From contig NZ_MTSD02000005.1 of assembly GCF_001995095.2 (NCBI RefSeq), positions 1 through 64,000 on the forward strand: 64,000 nt of DNA, given 5' to 3'. Position 1 is the stretch's first letter, and every line of letters starts with the position of its first letter. The notes under the pieces were generated by a model that did not search any database, was not told the origin of the DNA, and saw only the letters and a list, made by a program, of their open reading frames with translations. Below, one piece after another: positions 56,061-64,000 of this stretch. Origin of the DNA: Oceanospirillum linum. GTDB lineage: Bacteria; Pseudomonadota; Gammaproteobacteria; Pseudomonadales; Halomonadaceae. Made by a program: the position numbers and the translations under genes.

Positions 56061-57086
56061 TTATTGTTGTTGACTTCGGTATTGTCCGGGTGCCTGCCCG
56101 TGCCAACGTTTGAATGCCCGCTGAAATGCTGGTGACGAAGAAAAACCCATCAACCATGCTATTTCTCCTATAGTCAGCTTTGTATCCCTTATATAGCGGG
56201 TTGCCAGCTCTTTGCGGGTTTGATCAAGTAGCTGAGTGAAACTTACGTTTTCAGACTGTAGCTGACGTTGCAGAGTCCAGGGTTCCAGGCTGAAGTGCCG
56301 GGCGACACTACTAATTGATGGTGTTTGACCGCTGAGTTGCATCGCAATCGCTTCCTCCACTTTATCCACAAGTGTTCTGCCTTGTAATATTTCGTCCAGG
56401 GCTTGCTGGCAGAGCCGTTCCAGCTGACGGAACGTAATCGGGTTGCTTTTGACGGTGCTGTGCTGGCACAGGCGGTTAGGGAGCCAGAGAGTATTCCCCC
56501 GGGCTGAAAACTGTACCGGAAGTTTCCATTTTCGATAGGCTGCGGCATAAGCTGGGCGCTCAAACTCAATCTCCACTGTGGCTCCTGCCTGACTTATTTC
56601 AGACAGAGATCTGCCACTCCATTCCTGTAGTAGGCTTAACCAGCCTCCCAATACCGCATCGACAACAAAGTAGTTGTATCGGTTGTAGGGGCTTATGGAA
56701 TAAAAGCAAAAACCTGTGCGCTCAGCTTCGCGACGTACAAAGCTATGCCCACGGCTGTTTGAGCTATAAAGGCGCTCGAAGCGAATCGAGGTTTCCAGGG
56801 CATCGCCCAGAGTTGCTGCGGACTGTGCGGTCAGGCCCATCAATCCAAAGTGATGGCTTCGACACTTTTCTCCCATCAGAATACCAATATCCTGACGACC
56901 CGTAAGACGGGTTGCCTGCTCGCCTAAACGCATATAGCGGGGGATGCTGATTCTTCGGTCTGGATGGCTAAGATCTAAATCCCTCAGCCCAAAGTCCGAA
57001 AAGAGACTTTCTGCACTTTTACCTTGCTCAGTGATGGCCTGATAAAGGCACTGCAGAATATTGACGTTAATATCGCCTAGTTTCAT
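56061..57086 (-). CDS. AraC-family transcription regulator
   Basis: Predicted regulator, 341 residues, with an N-terminal Arabinose_bd-like domain (about 20-210) and a C-terminal AraC double helix-turn-helix (about 235-338), of which FSLEPWTLQRQLQ and IGEIAWLMGFSSSPAFQRAFKRWHG are visible. This architecture is common in regulators such as OruR. It is divergent from fadH across about 146 bases that contain a 12-base direct repeat at 21-base spacing, so fadH is its most likely target (inference). The inducer is unknown. Confidence 0.87.
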   Translation of the reverse strand: MKLGDINVNILQCLYQAITEQGKSAESLFSDFGLRDLDLSHPDRRISIPRYMRLGEQATRLTGRQDIGILMGEKCRSHHFGLMGLTAQSAATLGDALETSIRFERLYSSNSRGHSFVRREAERTGFCFYSISPYNRYNYFVVDAVLGGWLSLLQEWSGRSLSEISQAGATVEIEFERPAYAAAYRKWKLPVQFSARGNTLWLPNRLCQHSTVKSNPITFRQLERLCQQALDEILQGRTLVDKVEEAIAMQLSGQTPSISSVARHFSLEPWTLQRQLQSENVSFTQLLDQTRKELATRYIRDTKLTIGEIAWLMGFSSSPAFQRAFKRWHGQAPGQYRSQQQ

Positions 57087-57097
57087 GAGTTAATGAT

Positions 57098-57130
57098 TGT
57101 TCTCTAAAGTTATTATTCTGTTGTCTAAAG
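57098..57130. promoter_or_regulatory. Direct repeat in the araC-fadH intergenic region
   Basis: TGTTCTCTAAAG (57098-57109) and TGTTGTCTAAAG (57119-57130) match at 11 of 12 positions. Their starts are 21 bases apart, two helical turns, the usual geometry for an AraC-family dimer or for two sub-domains of one monomer. Confidence 0.6.
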
Positions 57131-57211
57131 ATAGTACGTTTTTATGCTCATGGTTTACAGTTAAGCCAACATAAAAATAAAGCTCTGATTTTAAATTGCG
57201 GAGCAGCCTGA

Positions 57212-59272
<2,061 letters not shown>

Positions 59273-59300
59273 TAAAGTACGACAGAAACAGGTCTGATCC

Positions 59301-59333
59301 ACAGAGGGAGCTTCGGCTCCCTTTTCTGTTTTT
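59301..59333 (+). terminator. Intrinsic terminator after fadH
   Basis: GGGAGC pairs with GCTCCC around a TTCG tetraloop, extended outside by ACAGA and TCTGT, with T residues following. It lies 28 bases after the fadH stop. Confidence 0.85.
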
Positions 59334-59412
59334 ACATCCTCTATTCGTCAGTACGGGTTTGCTGCCTTATAATGCCGAAATTTAAATAACTGTTTTGATA
59401 CGGGCGGTAATT

Positions 59413-59871
59413 ATGCAGATCTGGGTGGACGCGGACGCTTGTCCGAAAGTAATTAAAGATATTTTATTCAGGGCCTCTCAGCGTCTGGATCTGCCGATGA
59501 CCCTGGTTGCGAATCAGCCATTAACTGTGCCGCCAAACTGCAAAATCCGGGCTGTTCAGGTACCTCCTGGGTTTGATGTTGCAGATAACTATATAGTACA
59601 GAATCTTGATCCCGGTGATCTGGTGATCACAGCAGATATCCCTTTGGCAGCAGAGGTCATTGAAGAAAATGCCCATGCACTGAACCCCCGTGGGGAGCTG
59701 TACACAAAAAATAATATCCGTGAGCGCCTGATGATGCGTGATTTTATGTCAGACCTGCGCAGTAGTGGTGTTCAGACCGGAGGTCCGGCTGCCTTAGGGC
59801 CCCGAGATCGTCAGGAATTCGGTAATGCACTGGATAAATTTCTGGCAAAGCATGTGAAACCAGCCCAGTAA
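59413..59871 (+). CDS. DUF188/YaiI-family protein
   Basis: Function unknown. From the ATG at 59413 the protein is 152 residues with the family's hallmarks: [18 protein letters not shown] at the N-terminus (PIN-like acidic pair), [14 protein letters not shown] in the middle, [24 protein letters not shown], and a C-terminal [14 protein letters not shown]. The fold is PIN-like, so a nuclease role is possible but not shown. It lies one base before the PLP-enzyme gene, so the two are probably co-transcribed. Confidence 0.88.
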   Translation: MQIWVDADACPKVIKDILFRASQRLDLPMTLVANQPLTVPPNCKIRAVQVPPGFDVADNYIVQNLDPGDLVITADIPLAAEVIEENAHALNPRGELYTKNNIRERLMMRDFMSDLRSSGVQTGGPAALGPRDRQEFGNALDKFLAKHVKPAQ

Positions 59872-59872
59872 C

Positions 59873-60889
59873 GTGCCGGAAATGTACCCTTTAAACATAC
59901 CCTTGCAGGAAAAGCAGTTTCAGGTGTGGCTGGATTGCCTTATGGAGCCGGAGCTGCAGTCACTGCGGCATCCTCTGTTAACGGAGATGCAGGTTGAGCT
60001 TTGTGTTTTGCGTACAGACAACGTTCACCCTGTTATATCCGGTAATAAAGCCTACAAACTGAAATATAACCTTAAAGCTGCTTTGGAGCGGGGGGCGTCT
60101 GGTGTTCTCTCTTTTGGTGGTGCCTGGTCCAATCATCTTCATGCTTTGGCTTATTCCTGCCATCTATTGCAGCTTCCCTGCGTTGCCGTGATTAGAGGTG
60201 AGCAGGAGTTGGCCGCTAAAAGTGCGATGTTGCAGGACTTAAAGGTGTGGGGCACTCAACTGTACTTTATAAGCCGGAAAGAATATCGCCAGCGAAATAA
60301 TCCGGATTGGCTGGAGCAGTTAACCAGAGAGTACCCAGGCTATTTCGTTGTTCCTGAAGGTGGTAGCAGTGCTTTGGCTACCCCGGGCATTGCTGAGCTT
60401 TCACGCCAGTTAGAGTGTAAATGTGATCAAAAAAACTGGCAGGCGGATCAGGTGTGGTGTGCGGTAGGGACTGGGGGTACGCTGGCGGGCTTAATTACCG
60501 GGCGGACAAAAAACTATCAGATTATTGGTGTGCCCGTTTTAAAAGGCGGTGAATTTCTGACTTGCGATATTAATGAACGCTTACTTGCTGGTAGCGATTC
60601 CGGTATAGAAAAGAAAAACTGGAAGTTGCTGTTTGATGGGCATTTTGGTGGTTATGGTAAAGCCCCCCCTGATCTGATCCGGCAGATTACTCAATTAAGT
60701 GAGGGGCTTGAAACTTTTAATCCTGGTCTGTCTCTGACTCTGGACCCGGTTTATACCGGAAAGCTTTTTTGTCGTTTCTGGCAGTCACTTCAGGCCGGAG
60801 AGTTCAGGAAAGGCTGCAGGATACTCTTGATACACAGCGGAGGCCTTCAGGGACGGCGAGGTTATGGATTAAGTGCAGCCGTGGCATAA
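59873..60889 (+). CDS. PLP-dependent D-cysteine desulfhydrase / ACC deaminase-like protein
   Basis: Fold-type II PLP enzyme, 338 residues. The PLP lysine is in GNKAYKLKYN, followed by LSFGGAWSNHLHALAYSC, the usual substrate-side segment, and by VGTGGTLAGLITG, which binds the PLP phosphate. The family includes D-cysteine desulfhydrases and true 1-aminocyclopropane-1-carboxylate deaminases; the key residues that separate them cannot be judged by eye, so the substrate stays open. The frame begins at GTG 59873, with an ATG at 59882 as alternative. It overlaps the frame of the DyP gene region by 17 bases but ends before that gene's chosen start. Confidence 0.82.
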   Translation: MPEMYPLNIPLQEKQFQVWLDCLMEPELQSLRHPLLTEMQVELCVLRTDNVHPVISGNKAYKLKYNLKAALERGASGVLSFGGAWSNHLHALAYSCHLLQLPCVAVIRGEQELAAKSAMLQDLKVWGTQLYFISRKEYRQRNNPDWLEQLTREYPGYFVVPEGGSSALATPGIAELSRQLECKCDQKNWQADQVWCAVGTGGTLAGLITGRTKNYQIIGVPVLKGGEFLTCDINERLLAGSDSGIEKKNWKLLFDGHFGGYGKAPPDLIRQITQLSEGLETFNPGLSLTLDPVYTGKLFCRFWQSLQAGEFRKGCRILLIHSGGLQGRRGYGLSAAVA

Positions 60890-60923
60890 TGGTCAGGTTG
60901 AGATTACAGGAGAAGGCAAGGTT

Positions 60924-62288
60924 ATGCAGGATCAATCCCTAAAAAATGTTCAGTCCGGCATTCTGGCAGAATCAAATCAATTTGGTTTTTATATCACGTA
61001 TACCCTAAGCCATGATGACGATCTCTTACCGCTGATTCGCGATATGGTTGCGCGATTCCCCGCGATGATAGATGAATGTTCACGGGTTTTCGATGTGCCT
61101 TCTCTTAATGGTGTTGTCGCCATTGGCTCTGATGCATGGGATCGGCTTTATCCACAAGGACGACCGGTTGCCCTGAAACCTTTTCCTGAAATGAAGCAGG
61201 GTAGCCGTCTTGCCCCGGAAACACCTTGTGATCTCTATTTCCAGATCCGCTCTGATCGGCATGATATCAACTTTATTGTCGCTCGCCGTATCGACAGTAT
61301 GTTAGGGGAGATCGCCAATCTTCAGGAAGCAATCCCGACATTTCGTTATTTGGATTGTCGTGATCTGACAGGCTTTGTTGATGGGACTGAAAATCCACAG
61401 GGTGAAGAGCGGGCCAAAGTGGCGCTGGTTGGTCATGAGGATCCGTCTTTTGCTGGCGGCAGTTATGTTCATATTCAGCGTTATGTCCACAATATGCCGG
61501 TTTGGAATGAGGTTTCTGTTAAAGAGCAGGAGCAGGTTTTTGGGCGAAGTAAAGCGGATAATATTGAGTTTGAAAGTGATGCCAAGCCGCTGACATCCCA
61601 TATCAAGCGAACAGGCATTAAAGATGAGGAAGGTGAAGCCATTGAGATTCTTCGTCAGAGTATGCCCTATGGGAATCTGAGTGCTCAGGGGCTGTATTTT
61701 GTTTCTTATTGCCGCTTTTCAGACAACTTTACCCGTATGCTGGCCAGTATGGTTTATAGCGATGCCCATGGTCATTATGATCATATGTTGAAGTATACAG
61801 AGGCGGTAACAGGGGCTGCTTTGTTTGCACCTTCCAGGGATTTTTTGGTCAAGTATGTTGGGGCGGCGGCAGAAGCCGAACAGTTGAAGAAAGAGAAAGC
61901 TGCTGCTGAAGCCCTTAGGCTGGCAGAAGAAGAAGCTGAGCTGAATTCGACCCGTTCCGAGCTAGCTTATACGCCATTAAGTGAAGCCCTGGTCCGCCCT
62001 GATGCCCTGAATCCAGTGGAGCCTGAGGTTGAGAAAAATCAGGACACTGAGCCGGGCGATCAAAAGAAAGTATCCGATCAGGATACAGCACCGGAGGTTA
62101 AAACGGTTACCCCAACCAATACTGGTGGTCGCCGTTACTCTGCCAGTTTTTATCAGGCGATGCTGGAAGATGACGAAGACCAGCCGCAGACCTCGCAGGC
62201 TGATTCCCAGAAGAATCTCAAGCAGCAGCCTGGGTTGCCCTGGACACTAACCGAAGAGGGCAAAAAAGGCTTGAAAGACGACGACTGA
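60924..62288 (+). CDS. DyP-type peroxidase with a long charged C-terminal extension
   Basis: Heme peroxidase of the DyP superfamily. From the ATG at 60924 (MQDQSLKN) it is 454 residues; the in-frame earlier start at 60873 lies inside the preceding gene. Residues 1-305 are the DyP core with the GXXDG motif in LTGFVDGTENP, a heme-ligand His in LTSHIKRTG, and the distal Arg in LRQSMPYG. Residues 306-454 are an extension not usual for this family: a Lys/Glu/Ala helix (EAEQLKKEKAAAEALRLAEE), then acidic low-complexity sequence, closing with GKKGLKDDD. It has no canonical encapsulin-loading motif that I can recognise. Confidence 0.88.
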   Translation: MQDQSLKNVQSGILAESNQFGFYITYTLSHDDDLLPLIRDMVARFPAMIDECSRVFDVPSLNGVVAIGSDAWDRLYPQGRPVALKPFPEMKQGSRLAPETPCDLYFQIRSDRHDINFIVARRIDSMLGEIANLQEAIPTFRYLDCRDLTGFVDGTENPQGEERAKVALVGHEDPSFAGGSYVHIQRYVHNMPVWNEVSVKEQEQVFGRSKADNIEFESDAKPLTSHIKRTGIKDEEGEAIEILRQSMPYGNLSAQGLYFVSYCRFSDNFTRMLASMVYSDAHGHYDHMLKYTEAVTGAALFAPSRDFLVKYVGAAAEAEQLKKEKAAAEALRLAEEEAELNSTRSELAYTPLSEALVRPDALNPVEPEVEKNQDTEPGDQKKVSDQDTAPEVKTVTPTNTGGRRYSASFYQAMLEDDEDQPQTSQADSQKNLKQQPGLPWTLTEEGKKGLKDDD

Positions 62289-62391
62289 TTCTTTCGAATC
62301 TGATGCTATTGATGAGTCAGCCTGTCTTGCAGGTTCTTTATTCTTTTTAATATACAGGCTGTGTTCAGCCTGTTTATAAGCTGAGACCCCC

Positions 62392-63483
62392 ATGTTTTCT
62401 ATCTCTCGAACAGACAAGCGACTGGCAGCACAGTTACAGGAAAAAATTGATACCAAAACCAAGCCACCAGGGTCTCTTGGACAGCTGGAATCGGTTGCGC
62501 TCAAAGTGGGTCTGATTCAGCAAAGCCTGAGACCTGAGTTAAAACGGCCGCATATGTTAGTTTTTGCGGGTGACCACGGTGTTGCCCGAGAAGGTGTCAG
62601 CCCCTTTCCTCAGGAGGTCACTCTTCAGATGGTGCTGAATTTTCTGAAGGGTGGTGCTGCAATTAATGTATTTTGTCGTCAGCATGATATTGAGCTGGAA
62701 GTGGTTAACTCAGGCGTTGCCGGGGAGTTGCCAAAGCATCCTAAGTTGTATGATGCCTGCATTGCCCGTGGCACAGCCAGTTATCTCAATGGCGCAGCTA
62801 TGACCGATGAGCAGGTTAAACAGGCGCTCCAGCGAGGTGCTGACCAAGTGGCTCGTGTTGCGGCCGGAGGCTGCAATGTTGTGGGATTTGGTGAGATGGG
62901 AATTGGTAATACATCTTCCGCAGCCCTGTTAATGCATCAATTAACAGGAATTCCTCTGGTGGAGTGTGTCGGCCGGGGTACCGGACTTGACGAACAAGGC
63001 GTTCTGAAAAAGCTGGCAGTCCTGCAGCAGGCTTCAGCTTGTTATCTGGAAGACAATAACGGGAATAAAGACCATAATCCTCTACGGATTTTAGCCCGTT
63101 TCGGCGGCTTTGAGATCGCGATGATATGTGGCGCCATGTTAAAAGCTGCAGAGTTAAAAATGTTGGTATTGGTGGATGGTTTTATCGCTACCAGTGCTCT
63201 TTTGGTTGCTCAGACTCTGTACCCTGATGTATTGGATTATTGTGTATTTACGCATCAGTCTGATGAAAGTGGTCATCGCAAGATGCTGGGGCACCTGAAT
63301 GTGCAGCCACTGTTGCAGCTTGACCTTCGACTGGGGGAAGGCAGTGGTGTTGCTGTGGCTTATCCACTGATCGCTTCCTCGGTTGCTTTTCTGAATGAGA
63401 TGGCTTCGTTTGCCGATGCCGGGGTCAGTGGTGAAAATGTGGCTGCTGGCGAAAAAGGCAAGAGCGCCGGAAATGGCAACTGA
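62392..63483 (+). CDS. cobT: Nicotinate-nucleotide:dimethylbenzimidazole phosphoribosyltransferase CobT
   Basis: Makes alpha-ribazole phosphate for the lower ligand of cobalamin. The 363 residues contain the family's DTKTKPPGSLGQLE start, the FAGDHGVAREGVSPFPQEVT core, GEMGIGNTSSAALL and the catalytic Glu in LGEGSGVAVAYPLI. Length matches (about 350). Its stop overlaps the cobS start by 11 bases, so the two are co-translated. No cobalamin riboswitch is visible in the 103 bases upstream. Confidence 0.95.
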   Translation: MFSISRTDKRLAAQLQEKIDTKTKPPGSLGQLESVALKVGLIQQSLRPELKRPHMLVFAGDHGVAREGVSPFPQEVTLQMVLNFLKGGAAINVFCRQHDIELEVVNSGVAGELPKHPKLYDACIARGTASYLNGAAMTDEQVKQALQRGADQVARVAAGGCNVVGFGEMGIGNTSSAALLMHQLTGIPLVECVGRGTGLDEQGVLKKLAVLQQASACYLEDNNGNKDHNPLRILARFGGFEIAMICGAMLKAAELKMLVLVDGFIATSALLVAQTLYPDVLDYCVFTHQSDESGHRKMLGHLNVQPLLQLDLRLGEGSGVAVAYPLIASSVAFLNEMASFADAGVSGENVAAGEKGKSAGNGN

Positions 63484-64000
63484 TTCTGAAACCGGTCATT
63501 TTTGGCGGTTTCAGTGGCAGCTTTTGCTTGCTGCTGTTGTTCTCTTTACCCGCATACCTATATGGAAAAAGATACCGGATGAAGCTCTGCAACTGAGTCG
63601 TGCTGCCCGCTTTCTGCCGGTGATTGGTATTTTAGTCGGTGGCTTAAGTGCGCTCTCTTTCCTTGGATTCTACGCTATCTGGCATAATAGCTGGTTAGCG
63701 CTTCTGTTGAGCACCATTGTCGGTATCTTGCTTACGGGTGCCTTCCATGAGGATGGCTTTGTGGATTCCTGTGATGGTTTTGGTGGTGGCTGGCAGAAAG
63801 AGCAAGTGCTCGCCATTATGAAGGATTCCCGTATAGGTACATATGGCGCTCTGGGCTTAGGTTTGATGCTGACCGTTAAGCTTTCAGCACTTCATCTGAT
63901 ACCTGTTGAGAGGGTGGCCTATGCTATTGTTTTGGGGCATACCCTGAGTCGAAGCTTCTCTGCCAGCTTTATGTATGGTTTGAGCTACGTCCGTGATGAG
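63473..64000 (+). CDS. cobS: Adenosylcobinamide-GDP ribazoletransferase CobS, cut by the window end
   Basis: Membrane enzyme that joins alpha-ribazole to adenosylcobinamide-GDP, a late cobalamin step. The visible part is 176 residues from the ATG at 63473 and has no stop before the window ends; the full protein is about 250. Four hydrophobic segments are visible, with the conserved motif FHEDGFVDSCDGFGGG, which binds metal, and KDSRIGTYG. It overlaps cobT by 11 bases. Confidence 0.94.
   Translation, partial: MATDSETGHFWRFQWQLLLAAVVLFTRIPIWKKIPDEALQLSRAARFLPVIGILVGGLSALSFLGFYAIWHNSWLALLLSTIVGILLTGAFHEDGFVDSCDGFGGGWQKEQVLAIMKDSRIGTYGALGLGLMLTVKLSALHLIPVERVAYAIVLGHTLSRSFSASFMYGLSYVRDE

Noticed and set aside
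62289-62391. Possible cobalamin riboswitch before cobT
   Set aside because: Only 103 bases are available and no B12-box or matching stems are seen.

Overview
The window looks like chromosome of a marine gammaproteobacterium of the Oceanospirillales type (Amphritea / Neptunomonas / Neptuniibacter-like). This rests on gene content and order (leuS-lptE-holA, cbb3 oxidase with hemN and an FNR/ANR-type regulator, a CrbS/CrbR acetate switch, DUF4212-symporter pairs) and on protein similarity I recognise by eye; no search was run. Nearly all of it is densely packed core and metabolic DNA. I see no prophage, insertion sequence, CRISPR array or integron.

Layout. 1-190: 3' part of a 5S rRNA gene and its terminator, the end of an rRNA operon. 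402-6582: an envelope redox locus made of two divergent operons, dsbD + response regulator + sensor kinase (minus) and TlpA-like thioredoxin + DUF4266 lipoprotein + DUF3570 outer-membrane protein (plus), with two perfect PmrA/QseB-type direct-repeat boxes between them. 6665-9824: rsmJ, uppP, tsaB and a DUF1451 zinc-ribbon gene. 10142-14268: leuS, lptE, holA. 14402-17307: small membrane protein, DUF2750 protein, rlmA and a leaderless ApbE-like protein. 17604-20122: plsB, interrupted by a one-base frameshift. 20332-23769: ABC exporter, UPF0149/YecA protein and SprT-like protein.

24110-39179 is an acetate block: acs, the response regulator CrbR, the large symporter-fused hybrid kinase CrbS (convergent), then two tandem DUF4212 + sodium/solute symporter pairs, a small unknown membrane protein, a CNBD-CBS-nucleotidyltransferase protein and a DEDD exonuclease. 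The likely logic is that CrbS senses a carboxylate or the flux through its transporter domain, CrbR activates acs and the symporters, and Acs makes acetyl-CoA.

39293-43176: glutathionyl-hydroquinone reductase, a deacetylase-fold protein that has lost its metal ligands, a DnaJ-related protein and ttcA. 43255-54525 is a microaerobic respiration block on the minus strand: ccoNOQP, ccoGHIS with a TauE/SafE-like protein, hemN and fnr/anr, with an FNR-type box in front of fnr and a weaker one upstream of ccoN. 55042-55951 holds four alternating tRNA-Val(TAC)/tRNA-Asp(GTC) pairs behind a near-perfect sigma-70 promoter. 56061-64000: AraC regulator divergent to fadH, a DUF188 protein, a PLP-dependent desulfhydrase/deaminase-like enzyme, a DyP-type peroxidase with a long tail, cobT, and cobS cut by the window end.

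The best candidate for a poorly described system is the DsbD / TlpA / DUF4266 / DUF3570 locus with its own two-component system. The other items most worth checking are the plsB frameshift, the metal-ligand-free deacetylase, the EF-hand-like loops in the symporters and the amplified tRNA pairs.
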